Shown: piece by piece, positions 36,687 to 45,799 of the stretch
Position numbering within the stretch: the first letter of the stretch is position 1
Layout: every line of letters starts with the position of its first letter
Notes under the pieces: generated by a model
Databases searched by the model: none
Told to the model about the DNA's origin: nothing
What the model saw: only the letters and a program-made list of their open reading frames with translations
NCBI GenBank assembly: GCA_038002745.1
Contig: JBBODD010000001.1
Span: forward strand, 62,001-126,000
Direction: 5' to 3'
From: Bacillus sp. FSL H8-0547
GTDB taxonomy: Bacteria; Bacillota; Bacilli; Bacillales; Bacillaceae
Length of the DNA: 64,000 bases
Translations under genes and position numbers: made by a program

Positions 36687-38441
36687 CTACCCTGCGTTTG
36701 ACTGAACTACGGCTTGCTGATCTTTGTACTGGATATCATAGATTCGTCTGTATGGGCCTTCAGCCTGAAGCAGCTGTTCGTGCGTCCCTCTCTCTGCGAC
36801 CCCGCCGTCTTCAAAGACAATAATTTCATCTGCATGTTTTAATGAAGAAATGCGGTGGGCAATGATGATCGTTGTACGGTCCTTCATCACCATTTTTAAA
36901 TCCTTTTGAATCCGGAATTCTGTTTCCATGTCAACAGCACTCGTTGAGTCATCCAGAATCAGAATGCTCGGATCAACACATATAGCCCGCGCTATCGAAA
37001 TCCGCTGTTTTTGACCGCCTGAAAGTCCCATTCCCCGCTCACCGAGCATCGTGTCGTAGCCTTCAGGAAGCTCCATAATAAAATCATGCGCCTGGGCCCG
37101 TTTTGCCGCATTTACAATCTCATCCATCGTGGCATTTGGTTTCCCGTAAGCAATATTAGACTTGATTGTCGTAGAAAAAAGGAATGATTCCTGGAGGACA
37201 ACTCCAATACTGCCCCGCAGTGTTTTAATTGTATGATCTTTTATATCTTTGCCGTCCAAAAGGATTTGTCCTGAAGTGGCTTCGTAAAAACGTGTCATCA
37301 GCTGGGTGACCGTCGTCTTTCCTGAACCTGTGGCGCCTATCAGCCCGATTGTTTTCCCTGGAGGCGCATCAAATGACACATTTGTAAGGGCAGGAACATC
37401 TTGATCATTGTATGATAAGGAGACATTCTTAAAGGTGACATGCCCTGACAGCTTTTCTCTGGAAAGCTGTTCATCCCTGTCCGTAATTTCTTCATCTGCT
37501 TCCAGAATTTCGAGCAGCCTTTCCCCGGATGCCTTTGACTGGGAAAATAAGTTGATGACAAATCCAAGGTTCATAATCGGCCACATGATGTACCAGACGA
37601 GACTGTAAAAGGCTACAAGTTCCCCGGGCTGAAGACTTTCGTTTATGACCATATATCCTCCAAAGCCCAATAAAGCAACTACGGAGATGTTGCCGATAAA
37701 CTCCATCAGCGGAAAGTACTTTGCCCAGACATCAGAAGTATCCAAATATTTTTGTCTGTATTCATTGTTGGAGGAATTAAACTTTGAAATTTCAAAATCT
37801 TCTCTGGATAATGATTTTACAGTATGAATGCCGCTGATGTTTTCCTGCACGTTTGTGTTCAGCTTTCCAAACGATTTTCTGATGCTTCTGAATGCCGGAT
37901 GAACCCTCTTGTCAAAACGGTAGACCGCTACGGCAAGAAACGGAAGAGCCGCAATTGTAACAAAAGTGAGCGGCACAGAGTAATAGAACATGACGCACAG
38001 ACTGATGGCAATAAGAATAATGAAGCGGATAAGTTCAGCAATCCCGAATGAAAGAAAAAACCGGAAGCCTTCTACATCTGCTGTCAGCCGTGACATCAAG
38101 TCGCCTGTTTTCGCATTATCATAGTAGCGGAACGGAAGCCTCTGCAGTTTTTCATATAGTTCATTTCTCAATCTGTAAACAGATTTGATGCCGAACATGT
38201 CGCCAAGATACTGATGAAAGTATGTCGCAACTCCTTTAACCACCATAATTCCGACAAAGCCCAGGGCAATCCACGGCACAAGCGAAAATTGCTCTTTCAG
38301 CACCACATCATCAATCGTAAACTGAAGCACCATTGGATACACAACAGTAATCCCCGTCATAATGAGCAAAAAAGCCATTGACCATAAAAAATCATTTTTG
38401 TAAGGCATATAGAAGGCCTTAAGCTTCTTAAATGTTTCCAC
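36687..38441 (-). CDS. Heterodimeric ABC exporter subunit (YfiB-like)
   Basis: 584 aa, GTG start behind GGAGGG. Six membrane helices, then Walker A GATGSGKTT, a consensus signature LSGGQKQRISIARA, and Walker B LILDDSTSAVDME, in which Asp replaces the catalytic Glu. It is therefore the degenerate-site half of the dimer. The order degenerate subunit first, active subunit second is usual in Firmicutes pairs. Confidence 0.85.
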   Translation of the reverse strand: METFKKLKAFYMPYKNDFLWSMAFLLIMTGITVVYPMVLQFTIDDVVLKEQFSLVPWIALGFVGIMVVKGVATYFHQYLGDMFGIKSVYRLRNELYEKLQRLPFRYYDNAKTGDLMSRLTADVEGFRFFLSFGIAELIRFIILIAISLCVMFYYSVPLTFVTIAALPFLAVAVYRFDKRVHPAFRSIRKSFGKLNTNVQENISGIHTVKSLSREDFEISKFNSSNNEYRQKYLDTSDVWAKYFPLMEFIGNISVVALLGFGGYMVINESLQPGELVAFYSLVWYIMWPIMNLGFVINLFSQSKASGERLLEILEADEEITDRDEQLSREKLSGHVTFKNVSLSYNDQDVPALTNVSFDAPPGKTIGLIGATGSGKTTVTQLMTRFYEATSGQILLDGKDIKDHTIKTLRGSIGVVLQESFLFSTTIKSNIAYGKPNATMDEIVNAAKRAQAHDFIMELPEGYDTMLGERGMGLSGGQKQRISIARAICVDPSILILDDSTSAVDMETEFRIQKDLKMVMKDRTTIIIAHRISSLKHADEIIVFEDGGVAERGTHEQLLQAEGPYRRIYDIQYKDQQAVVQSNAG

Positions 38442-38624
38442 TTCTTATCCCTCCTCCGGCCTCAACCGTTTCCTCAACTGTTTAAATTTACAACGTATTA
38501 CTTAATATATCGGGTTTCGAAATATATTTCTAGTCATTTTACTCAATTTTTAAAAAATTAATGCTAATTAATGAAACAGGTTTAAAACTTTATCATGAAA
38601 CGCCTCCATCCATGGTCTTACATG

Positions 38625-38655
38625 AAAAAAACATGGATGAACTCATCCATGTTTT
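38625..38655 (-). terminator. Terminator after the flavodoxin-like reductase gene
   Basis: AAACATGGATGA/TCATCCATGTTT with a short loop and TTTTTTTC on the minus strand. Confidence 0.85.
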
Positions 38656-38662
38656 CTGAACA

Positions 38663-39211
38663 TTACCTATTCATATGCTTAATCTGCGCGTTCATGACTT
38701 TTGCTTCTGCAGCTGCTTTTTTGTCTTTTTCCATATCTCCGGGCGCATTGGCTTCCCCAATAATGTAGCCGCAAAATTCCATGCCGACGAAATCAAAGAT
38801 ATACTGAAACTGCTGAATCAGCGGCAATGCCTTTATTCTAGGGGAGTCTCCGCCAGCAATGACTACATAGGCTTTTTTCCCTTTAACTGTTTCTTTAAAA
38901 GATAATTTTTCATCCCGTAATGCCTGTGACCACCGGTCGAAAAAGTCCTTCATTGAACCAGACATTCCGTACCAGTACAGCGGGGTTGAAAAGACAACCG
39001 TGTCCGCCTTCAGAAAGGCGTCAATGACAGAATCAAAATCATCTTCAACCGGCTGAAAGCCCCCTTCCTCATGCCGCTTATCAGCAATCGGCAGGATGGT
39101 TTTTTTACGGAGATGGATAGCCGTATGCTCTGTTCCCTCTAACACCCAATCTGCCAATTTTTCTGAATTGCCGTTCTCCCGGCTGCTTCCATATATGGCT
39201 AATAAACTCAT
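38663..39211 (-). CDS. NAD(P)H-dependent FMN reductase / flavodoxin-like oxidoreductase
   Basis: 182 aa from ATG 39211 (AGAGGAAGTG upstream), overlapping the stop of the GrpB-like gene by 4 bp. FMN-phosphate loop LAIYGSSRENGNSEKL, then the flavin-ring loop STPLYWYGMSGSMKDFFDRWS, both typical of the NADPH-dependent FMN reductase family. Likely a cytosolic quinone/azo reductase-type enzyme; the substrate is unknown. Confidence 0.82.
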   Translation of the reverse strand: MSLLAIYGSSRENGNSEKLADWVLEGTEHTAIHLRKKTILPIADKRHEEGGFQPVEDDFDSVIDAFLKADTVVFSTPLYWYGMSGSMKDFFDRWSQALRDEKLSFKETVKGKKAYVVIAGGDSPRIKALPLIQQFQYIFDFVGMEFCGYIIGEANAPGDMEKDKKAAAEAKVMNAQIKHMNR

Positions 39212-39801
39212 TCCGACACTTCCTCTTGATTTGTTTTCAGCTGTTTTGCTTTGTTTAGTATGTGCATGACACAATCTGATTTTGCAGATGCATAGTCATT
39301 GCCGCTTTCCCACTCTTTTTCAGAGAGGGCTCTTTTTGTTTCTTCATAGTATTTGAGGTCATCGGGACTGGCCCGAAGATGATCACGGAACAAAAGATGA
39401 TCCTCCCACCACTGATGCGTAACCGGCACAGCATGAATATGAGCGGTTCTGTGCTCCCTGGCAACCGTCAGACCCTCATCTTCAACAGGATTTGGATAGA
39501 GGTCAAGCACATCCTCTTTTACCCCAATAAAAAACCGCCTGAAGGGCAGTGCCTGATCGTAAACTTTCTTGTATATGTATGGCTCTCCTGCAAGAGCTGA
39601 AACCACATCGGGCAAGTCCTTTTCACCAGGGACGCCGATCAGAATATCGATTATCGGCTTGGCAGACAGACCTTCAACAGACGTGCTTCCGATATGCTCA
39701 ATTTTAAATTCCGCATTTTTAAAGCATTTTTCAAGCTTTCTTTTTTGCTGCTGGAACAGTGTTTTCCAAGCCGGATCATATGCCGCAAGCTCAATTTTCA
39801 T
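39208..39801 (-). CDS. GrpB-family (UPF0157) nucleotidyltransferase-fold protein
   Basis: 197 aa from ATG 39801 with AAAGGAG upstream. The family signature IEHIGSTSVEGLSAKPIIDILIGV is complete, with the GSTS and D-I-D-like motif of the nucleotidyltransferase fold. The conserved HIH/HLLFRDHLR segment follows. The biochemical role is not established. The 4-bp overlap with the FMN reductase gene makes a two-gene operon. Confidence 0.85.
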   Translation of the reverse strand: MKIELAAYDPAWKTLFQQQKRKLEKCFKNAEFKIEHIGSTSVEGLSAKPIIDILIGVPGEKDLPDVVSALAGEPYIYKKVYDQALPFRRFFIGVKEDVLDLYPNPVEDEGLTVAREHRTAHIHAVPVTHQWWEDHLLFRDHLRASPDDLKYYEETKRALSEKEWESGNDYASAKSDCVMHILNKAKQLKTNQEEVSE

Positions 39802-39994
39802 ATGCAGGACTCCTTTATAAAAATTCACCTTGACTATCGTACCATTACCTGTAAGCTTTTTTAAAGCATTTTGCATGACTTCGGTACGAACGATTTTTCT
39901 CCAAAGACGCCCACCCGGCAAAGCTTTTCCCAGCATATACTTTTTTTGTGCAGGCATCAATGAAATGCTTATCCCTGTTCAAGGAGATGTTAAA

Positions 39995-40318
39995 ATGGAA
40001 AATCAGCAGGAACTGCTTGATATGAATGATGTCAGAAGACCGTTTGGATTTGGCGGTTTTGGAAGGCCGGGATTTGGGTTTGGAAGACCGGGGTTTGGTT
40101 TCGGGAGACCGGGATTTGGATTTGGCAGACCGGGGTTCGGGTTTGGCTTCGGACGTCCATTTGGGTTTGGATTTGGCAGACCGTTTGGATTTTATCCGTT
40201 TGGATTTGGTTTTCCGTTCTTTGGCGGACTTCTCGGAGGACTCGCGCTGAGCTCGCTGTACAATCCATATTATTATGGATACGGATATCCTTATTATCCT
40301 TATTACGGCTATTATTGA
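39995..40318 (+). CDS. Gly/Phe/Arg-rich repeat protein, probable spore coat component
   Basis: 107 aa behind AAGGAGATG. A short polar head (MENQQELLDMNDVRRP) is followed by about eight FGFGRPG-type repeats (residues about 17-75). A hydrophobic stretch (FGGLLGGLALSSLYN) comes next, and the tail is Tyr/Pro-rich (YYYGYGYPYYPYYGYY). Low-complexity Gly/Tyr proteins of this type occur in Bacillus spore coats. It has its own terminator and precedes the gerP-like cluster. The DNA repeats invite length variation. Confidence 0.72.
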   Translation: MENQQELLDMNDVRRPFGFGGFGRPGFGFGRPGFGFGRPGFGFGRPGFGFGFGRPFGFGFGRPFGFYPFGFGFPFFGGLLGGLALSSLYNPYYYGYGYPYYPYYGYY

Positions 40319-40356
40319 AAACGGGAAGAATGACTCTTCCCGTTTCTTATTTTTTC
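40318..40356 (+). terminator. Terminator after the Gly/Phe-rich gene
   Basis: AAACGGGAAGA/TCTTCCCGTTT, 5-nt loop, followed by TTATTTTTT. Confidence 0.85.
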
Positions 40357-40421
40357 CGGGCAAGAACCGATGAGCCCTTTTCTGCATATGGATAACGTAA
40401 AGATGAATAGAAGGTGAAGCA

Positions 40422-40790
40422 ATGCCTACAGTTGTTAATCTCTACTGCTTAAAGGTAAACAGTATTTCAGGCAACGGATCCGTAACAATTGGGGAAGCGA
40501 TTCACAACAGTCATACATCCAACAATAAATCTCAGGGACTTAACTCTTCTTACGGTGACACCTCCCCTGCAGAGGCATTGATGGAAAACGTTTATATTGA
40601 TCCGGATGTCAATGATCAAACCGATATTGCCAACTCTGATCCTATCAGTATAGGTGTTCCGACGCAGGTTCCTGTTCCCATTCCAAATCCGCCGGTAAAC
40701 GGGTTTCCATTTCCGGTGCCCGCAATGGCTGGTCCTGGTTCAAATATGGATTTACCTCCTGAGGTATATGTTCCGATTACTAAAAAGTAA
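40422..40790 (+). CDS. GerPA/GerPF-like spore germination protein, long form
   Basis: 122 aa, start behind AGAAGGTGA. Residues 1-75 follow the GerPA/F pattern: VVNLYCLKVNSISGNGSVTIGEAIHNSH, a polar NNKSQGLNSSYGD segment and VYIDPDVNDQTDIANSD. A Pro-rich tail (VPTQVPVPIPNPPV...) extends the protein beyond the usual 70-80 residues. GerP proteins sit in the inner coat and let germinants through. Linked to a second GerP-like gene 13 bp downstream. Confidence 0.8.
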   Translation: MPTVVNLYCLKVNSISGNGSVTIGEAIHNSHTSNNKSQGLNSSYGDTSPAEALMENVYIDPDVNDQTDIANSDPISIGVPTQVPVPIPNPPVNGFPFPVPAMAGPGSNMDLPPEVYVPITKK

Positions 40791-40802
40791 GGAGTTAAAG
40801 AT

Positions 40803-41045
40803 ATGCCCTTTCAGATAAATGTGTTTAACTTTCAGGTCAACGGTGTTACCCAGAACGGGAATGTTGACTTGGGTCCTACTGTCCATAACAGTCATACCGC
40901 AAACAGCAAATTCTTTGGCGTTAATTTTTCCCTCGGCAATTTTTCTCCAACTTTTTCACAAATGAACACATGTACAATTGATCCGGACGTAAGCGATCAG
41001 GATCAAATCGCGAATCCGTCGATGCCGGTTGTCAGTCAGATATAA
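40803..41045 (+). CDS. GerPF-like spore germination protein
   Basis: 80 aa, normal length for GerPF. INVFNFQVNGVTQNGNVDLGPTVHNSHTANSK is the family's first half and CTIDPDVSDQDQIANPSMPV the second. Ribosome site AAGGAG precedes the ATG at 40803. Member of the spore cluster 40422-41924. Confidence 0.83.
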   Translation: MPFQINVFNFQVNGVTQNGNVDLGPTVHNSHTANSKFFGVNFSLGNFSPTFSQMNTCTIDPDVSDQDQIANPSMPVVSQI

Positions 41046-41069
41046 AAATGGGATTAAAGGAGGAGCTCT

Positions 41070-41513
41070 ATGGATATTCACAAGGTTCAAAAATGGCTGG
41101 AATTTACGAATGCCAATCAGAAGAATGATTTCTGGCAGAATATTTTTGATCAGCAAAAGCCTGAGCGGCTTTTTGAGGAAAACCATAAGCCTCTTTATGA
41201 CCTATATAAAAGCGATACACATGTATGTGCAGTCATTGAGCTCCCCGGGGTTGGACGGGATGATGTCACATTTGCGCTTAAATCCAATATCGATTTAATA
41301 GTAAAAGGTCATAAAAGGGCCCTGTACCCCCAGGAGATGGAAGTTGAAAAACATCGGGCCTACGGGGATTTCGAGTGGGTCATCCGGCTTCCTGAACCTG
41401 CTCACGCCAGTCAAATCAGCCTCCACTTTGATCATGGTCTTGTTTATGCTGCCTATCCTGTTTCGAGAGCGGAACCCATTCAGCCAATAGAAGGTCACAA
41501 CAATCTAACTTAA
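41070..41513 (+). CDS. Hsp20/alpha-crystallin-like spore protein (CotP/GerT type)
   Basis: 147 aa behind AAAGGAGGAG. A weak alpha-crystallin domain covers about residues 40-135 (YKSDTHVCAVIELPGVGRDDV, then GDFEWVIRLPEPA). It lacks a C-terminal IxI assembly motif. Spore-coat members of this family (CotM, CotP, GerT) affect coat assembly and germination. Its place between GerP-like genes argues for a spore role; general heat-shock function is less likely. Confidence 0.7.
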   Translation: MDIHKVQKWLEFTNANQKNDFWQNIFDQQKPERLFEENHKPLYDLYKSDTHVCAVIELPGVGRDDVTFALKSNIDLIVKGHKRALYPQEMEVEKHRAYGDFEWVIRLPEPAHASQISLHFDHGLVYAAYPVSRAEPIQPIEGHNNLT

Positions 41514-41924
41514 GTGTGTGATACTATGCTATTTTCCTACTTAAAAAGAAAACTGCTGGCAGACCTTACAGATCAGACAATGATTGAACGGGATCAGCTG
41601 GTGAAAAAAATTGAATCTCTTGAAAACGAAATCGGCATTCTTGTTAAGCATTTGGCTAAAGAACAGGTGAAAGATGTTTGGAAGAATGAATCCCGTTCGA
41701 TCATTATCGAGAACGTAACCATTGAAAACCTGAACATCGATCAGGCCGATCTCAGCAGCAACTTTGGGCAGCTTGGCATCAACGAATTAAGCGGCCAGCT
41801 GAACATCGGCACAACGTATCAATCGAAACTTTCGGATAAGATTTCTGAAAAAACAAACAGACTGTTTGAACAATCCGGGGAAGCAGGGCCGAAGACAACC
41901 ATTCGAAAAAGGCGGGATGAATAG
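41514..41924 (+). CDS. GerPC-like coiled-coil protein
   Basis: 136 aa from the GTG at 41514, adjacent to the previous stop, or 132 aa from the ATG at 41526; no clear ribosome site exists for either, so coupling is likely. An N-terminal coiled coil (about residues 18-50, ERDQLVKKIESLENEIGILVKHL) is followed by the motif IIIENVTIENLNID and INELSGQLNIGTTY, as in GerPC C-terminal regions. It ends with a basic tail. Last gene of the spore cluster. Confidence 0.65.
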   Translation: MCDTMLFSYLKRKLLADLTDQTMIERDQLVKKIESLENEIGILVKHLAKEQVKDVWKNESRSIIIENVTIENLNIDQADLSSNFGQLGINELSGQLNIGTTYQSKLSDKISEKTNRLFEQSGEAGPKTTIRKRRDE

Positions 41925-41960
41925 GAACATCCGGAAAGTTCCTCATTCATTACATAATGA

Positions 41961-41990
41961 AAGCTGAAATCGTGGTCGATTTCAGCTTTT
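41961..41990. terminator. Terminator between the spore cluster and maa-like gene
   Basis: GCTGAAATCG/CGATTTCAGC, 4-nt loop, T tail to the right. Confidence 0.82.
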
Positions 41991-41994
41991 GGTG

Positions 41995-42555
41995 TCAGTT
42001 ATTTTCAATTACTTTTAAAACCTTTGCCGGATTTCCTCCGACAACTGTGTTTGGAGGCACGTCCTTTGTCACGACCGCACCGGAAGCAATCACAGCATTG
42101 TCGCCAATCGTTACGCCAGGATTGATAACAGCAGCTCCTCCGATCCATACATTGTTTCCAAAGGTAACCGGCTTACCGAACTCTCTGCCGCTGTTACGTT
42201 CTTTCGCGTTTAAGGGATGAGTTGCCGTATAGATGTGAACACCAGGTGCAAGCATGCAGTTGTCTCCGAATCTTACTTCGCATACATCCAGAATGACACA
42301 GTCAAAATTAGCAAAAAAGTTTTCGCCGACATGGATATTCGAGCCGTAATCACAGCGGAAGGTCGGCTCTATGTAGACATGGTCGCCAGTTGAACCTAAA
42401 AGCTCTTTCAGAAGGCTGACACGTTCAGGGTCTGTTTCAGTTGTTTCGTTAAAATGACGGACAAGTTTCCTTGCTCTTATTCGCTCCTCTACGAGCGTTT
42501 TGTCTTGAGGGTCGTACATTTCTCCTGCCAGCATGATCTCTTTTTCCGTTCTCAT
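41995..42555 (-). CDS. maa: Maltose/galactoside O-acetyltransferase family protein
   Basis: 186 aa, left-handed beta-helix (hexapeptide) acetyltransferase. N-terminal Mac domain ([27 protein letters not shown]) then the helix with [11 protein letters not shown], the catalytic His in [17 protein letters not shown], and [31 protein letters not shown]. It transfers acetyl from acetyl-CoA to sugars such as maltose or glucose. Monocistronic, ribosome site GAAGGAG. Confidence 0.88.
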   Translation of the reverse strand: MRTEKEIMLAGEMYDPQDKTLVEERIRARKLVRHFNETTETDPERVSLLKELLGSTGDHVYIEPTFRCDYGSNIHVGENFFANFDCVILDVCEVRFGDNCMLAPGVHIYTATHPLNAKERNSGREFGKPVTFGNNVWIGGAAVINPGVTIGDNAVIASGAVVTKDVPPNTVVGGNPAKVLKVIENN

Positions 42556-42628
42556 AGTTGTCGCTCCTTCTGATTTTTGATACCTAAAATCTTACTCTTT
42601 TTTTCATGTTTTGTTAAGCACTGCAAAA

Positions 42629-42658
42629 TAAAAAAACAGCACAGATTTCTCTGCACTG
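42629..42658 (-). terminator. Terminator of mmsA-aminotransferase operon
   Basis: CAGTGCAGA/TCTGTGCTG (two wobble pairs), GAAA loop, TTTTTTT on the minus strand. Confidence 0.85.
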
Positions 42659-42668
42659 CTCGAGGTAT

Positions 42669-44033
42669 TTAAGACAGGTCCGCGATTGCATTCAATTCTG
42701 AAATCAGCGTTTCTACAATAAATGCTGCATCCTCTTCCTCGATATTCAGAGGCGGTGAGATGGCCAGCACGTTGTTATAGCCTGCCACTGTAGCCCCGTT
42801 CTTGCCGATCAGCAGCCCTTTTTCCTTGCATGCAGCCATGACTTTATTGACAAGACCGGCATTTAACGGGGCTTTTGTTTCTTTGCTTTCGACAAGCTCG
42901 ACTCCAATAAGAAGACCCTTCCCTCTCACATTGCCGACCAGAGGATTTTTCTGCAGCCTTGAGGTGAGTTCCGATCTTATTTTTGCGCCAAGCTCTGCTG
43001 AGCGCTCAAACAAATTCTCTTTTTCAAAGATTTCAATGTTTTTAAGGGCAAGGGCACATGCTGCCGGATTTCCTCCAAAGGTATTCACATGGCGGAAATA
43101 ATCGTATTCCTCCGTCCCTTTAAAGGCTTCATAGATTTCTTTTTTCACAGCCGTTGCAGACAGAGGAAGATAGGCGCTTGTAATTCCCTTTGCCATGGTG
43201 ATGATATCCGGCTTTACTCCGTAGTTCATAAAGCCGAATGCTTTCCCGGTCCGGCCGAATCCGCAGATGACTTCATCCACAATCAGGAGTGCGCCGTGCT
43301 TCTCGCACGATTCTTTAACACCCTGCATGTACTGCTCAGGAGGCATCAGAATGCCGCCTCCGGTAATGATCGGTTCCATAATAACCGCAGCGACTGTCTC
43401 GCTGAGCTCCCACGTCATGGCCTGATCAATCGCCTGAACCGATTTGAGCTCAGCAGGCTTTGTTCCTTCTTCTTCAGGAAAACGGTACTGATCGGGCGGT
43501 GCTACATGGATAAAGCCCGGAGCGAGAGGTTCATATTTGTACTTCCTCTGCGCCTGGCCGGTTGCAGCCAGTGAACCAAGAGTGTTGCCGTGATAGGCTC
43601 TGTACCGTGAAATAATCTTGTACCGCTCATTGCTTCCTGTCTGGTGATGGTATTGGCGGGCTATTTTAAACGCTGTTTCATTCGCCTCAGATCCGCTGTT
43701 TGAGAAAAAGATGACATAATCCCCGCCAAGCATGTCATTCAGCTTCTCCGAAAGCTCAATGGCAGGCAGATGACTCTGTGTCAGCGGAAAATATGCAAGC
43801 TTTTTCAGCTGTTCATAGGCTGCTTCTGCAAGCTCTGTTCTCCCGTAGCCAGCATTGACGCACCATAATCCAGCCATGGCATCAAGGTACCTCTTGCCGC
43901 CGGCATCTGTCACCCATGCTCCCTTAGCTTCTTTCGCGATTATGGTTGCCTCTGGATTGAACGGCTTCATGGAATGCCACAGATGCGCTTCGTCTTTTTG
44001 CAGGGCATCTTTTACATCTGTACTCTTTTGCAT
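42669..44033 (-). CDS. Class III aminotransferase, probable beta-alanine transaminase
   Basis: 454 aa from the ATG at 44033, correctly spaced from GGGAGG; an ATG two codons earlier touches the site. PLP features: GSEANETAFKIAR, LLIVDEVICGFGRTGKAFG with the PLP Asp, and the Schiff-base Lys in DIITMAKGITSAYLPLSA. In this pyrimidine-degradation locus the expected reaction is beta-alanine (or beta-aminoisobutyrate) to malonate (methylmalonate) semialdehyde. It begins 18 bp after mmsA. Confidence 0.85.
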   Translation of the reverse strand: MQKSTDVKDALQKDEAHLWHSMKPFNPEATIIAKEAKGAWVTDAGGKRYLDAMAGLWCVNAGYGRTELAEAAYEQLKKLAYFPLTQSHLPAIELSEKLNDMLGGDYVIFFSNSGSEANETAFKIARQYHHQTGSNERYKIISRYRAYHGNTLGSLAATGQAQRKYKYEPLAPGFIHVAPPDQYRFPEEEGTKPAELKSVQAIDQAMTWELSETVAAVIMEPIITGGGILMPPEQYMQGVKESCEKHGALLIVDEVICGFGRTGKAFGFMNYGVKPDIITMAKGITSAYLPLSATAVKKEIYEAFKGTEEYDYFRHVNTFGGNPAACALALKNIEIFEKENLFERSAELGAKIRSELTSRLQKNPLVGNVRGKGLLIGVELVESKETKAPLNAGLVNKVMAACKEKGLLIGKNGATVAGYNNVLAISPPLNIEEEDAAFIVETLISELNAIADLS

Positions 44034-44051
44034 AATCATCCTCCCTGTCTG

Positions 44052-45515
44052 TTAAAAATCAAATCGGGATGTAATCATTTTTTTCCGCGTATAGAAGTTT
44101 ACGCCGTCTTTTCCGTTAACATGTAGATCACCGTAAAAAGAATCCTTCCATCCTGAAAACGGGAAGAATGCCATCGTCGCAGGCACGCCTACATTGATGC
44201 CGAGCATTCCCGCATCCGCTTCTTCTCTGAATGTGCGGATAGCATGCGCATCCTTCGTATAAATGGTTGCCCCGTTTCCATAACGGGATTTGCGGATATA
44301 TTCAAGAGCCACGTCAAGGTCTGATGCTCTCAGAACACTGAGTACCGGCGCAAAGATTTCTTCTTTTGCAAGGGTCATGTCCGGGGTGACTTCGTCAAAA
44401 ATGGTCGCTCCGAGGAAATAGCCTTCGTTGTTGGCTTCCATATCTCTCCGTCCGTCTCTGACAAGAGCCGCTCCTTCTTCCATCCCCTTCTCAATATAGC
44501 CTATCACTTTCTTCAAATGGGAATCCCTGATAACCGGTGTAAGTAAAACCTCATCATCAAGGCCATTCCCCATCACAAGTTCATCCGCTTTTCGCTTAAG
44601 GATCTTCATGAACTCGGTTCCGTCTCCGACCGTGACAACTGCACTGCATGCCATACACCGCTGGCCCGCGCTGCCGAATGCCGAACTGACAATATGCTGG
44701 GCTGCTTTTTCAAAGTCAGCGTCCGGCATTACGACATGATGATTTTTTGCTCCCGATAACGCCTGCACGCGCTTTCCGTTAGCAGCAGCTTTTTCATAGA
44801 CATATTTGGCGACCGGCTGTGAGCCGACGAATGAAATCGCTTTTATTTCCGGATGCCCGAGCAGGCCGTTAACCACATCGCGGCTTCCGTGAACAACGTT
44901 CAGCACACCGGCCGGAGCCCCAGCTTCCGTAAACATCTCCGCAAGTCTGTTTGACAGGAGCGGAGTTCGTTCAGAAGGCTTCAGCACAAAAGTATTTCCG
45001 CATGCTACTGCAAGAGGGAACATCCAAAGCGGCACCATCATCGGAAAATTAAAAGGCGTAATGCCGCCGACTGCCCCAAGCGGGTAACGGAACATTTCAG
45101 AGTCCATCTCCTCAGCAATTCCAGAAAGCGACTCGCCCATCATCAGACTTGGAGCCCCAGCCGCAAACTCCACACACTCGATTCCCCTTTGGACTTCCCC
45201 GTAGGCTTCTTTATAAGCCTTGCCATTCTCTGAAACAATCAGTTTCGCAAGCTCCTCATGGTTTTGGGACAATAAGTGATGATAGGCAAAAAGAATTCTG
45301 GCCCGCTTTGGAACAGGCACACGCTTCCAGGTTTTAAAAGCTTCTGCCGCTGCCATTGCAGCTGCATGCACATCCTCTCCAGTTGAAATCGGCACCGATG
45401 CTATTTTCTTTCCCGTCGCAGGATTGATGACATCCTGCATCTCACTTCCAGCAGCACTCACCCATTTCCCGTTAATAAAATTCTTTATAACCGCTGCCTC
45501 ATTAGCAACTGTCAT
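44052..45515 (-). CDS. mmsA: CoA-acylating (methyl)malonate-semialdehyde dehydrogenase
   Basis: 487 aa, the length of Bacillus MmsA/IolA. ALDH fold; the catalytic Cys lies in [14 protein letters not shown], the NAD-binding region in [32 protein letters not shown], and it lacks the general-base Glu of hydrolytic ALDHs. It produces acetyl-CoA (or propionyl-CoA) and CO2. The context with the transaminase indicates the last step of uracil/thymine breakdown rather than inositol use. Start ATG 45515 chosen for spacing from GGAGGG. Confidence 0.9.
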   Translation of the reverse strand: MTVANEAAVIKNFINGKWVSAAGSEMQDVINPATGKKIASVPISTGEDVHAAAMAAAEAFKTWKRVPVPKRARILFAYHHLLSQNHEELAKLIVSENGKAYKEAYGEVQRGIECVEFAAGAPSLMMGESLSGIAEEMDSEMFRYPLGAVGGITPFNFPMMVPLWMFPLAVACGNTFVLKPSERTPLLSNRLAEMFTEAGAPAGVLNVVHGSRDVVNGLLGHPEIKAISFVGSQPVAKYVYEKAAANGKRVQALSGAKNHHVVMPDADFEKAAQHIVSSAFGSAGQRCMACSAVVTVGDGTEFMKILKRKADELVMGNGLDDEVLLTPVIRDSHLKKVIGYIEKGMEEGAALVRDGRRDMEANNEGYFLGATIFDEVTPDMTLAKEEIFAPVLSVLRASDLDVALEYIRKSRYGNGATIYTKDAHAIRTFREEADAGMLGINVGVPATMAFFPFSGWKDSFYGDLHVNGKDGVNFYTRKKMITSRFDF

Positions 45516-45586
45516 TCTCATCCCTCCTGATTACTGAAAATTCTATAAATTCATTATCCCCCACAACACCACCATGTTCATTAGAC

Positions 45587-45594
45587 ACACTGTA
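45587..45594 (-). promoter_or_regulatory. TACAGTGT motif upstream of mmsA
   Basis: The minus-strand octamer TACAGTGT about 75 bp ahead of mmsA recurs in the spacer of the inverted repeat ahead of the dehydrogenase operon (55309-55316). Possible shared regulator site; PucR is the local candidate. Confidence 0.35.
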
Positions 45595-45630
45595 AAACAA
45601 AAGAAAGGAAGAATGCTACATAGTGACAAG

Positions 45631-45799
45631 AAAAGCGGAGCCGACTGTTCAGGCCTGGCAGTCAGATAAGAAATCACCGGAAAAGTCCGATTTTGACTTT
45701 TTCGGGGATTTTGTTCTGACAGAAGGACTAGGAGGCGCAGCTGGACACAAGAAAAGCGGAGCCGACTGTTCAGGCCTGGCAGTCAGATAAGAAATCACC
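45631..45799. repeat. Long-hairpin repeat element, copies B1 and B2 (B2 truncated)
   Basis: B1 (45631-45751) and the start of B2 (45752-45799) are direct repeats at a 121-bp period, beginning AAAAGCGGAG. The inner hairpin is AAATC-A-CCG, AAAAGTC / GACTTTT, CGG-G-GATTT, with GTCAGA/TCTGAC outside it. B2 stops abruptly after AAGAAATCACCGGA, where the 52-bp array begins. Together with that array this fills the 915-bp gap between mmsA and pucR; no gene seen. Confidence 0.75.

Noticed and set aside
39845-40387. 180-aa minus-strand Ser/Lys/Pro-rich frame
   Set aside because: It is the antisense of the Gly/Phe-rich repeat gene and owes its length to that gene's composition; no ribosome site.
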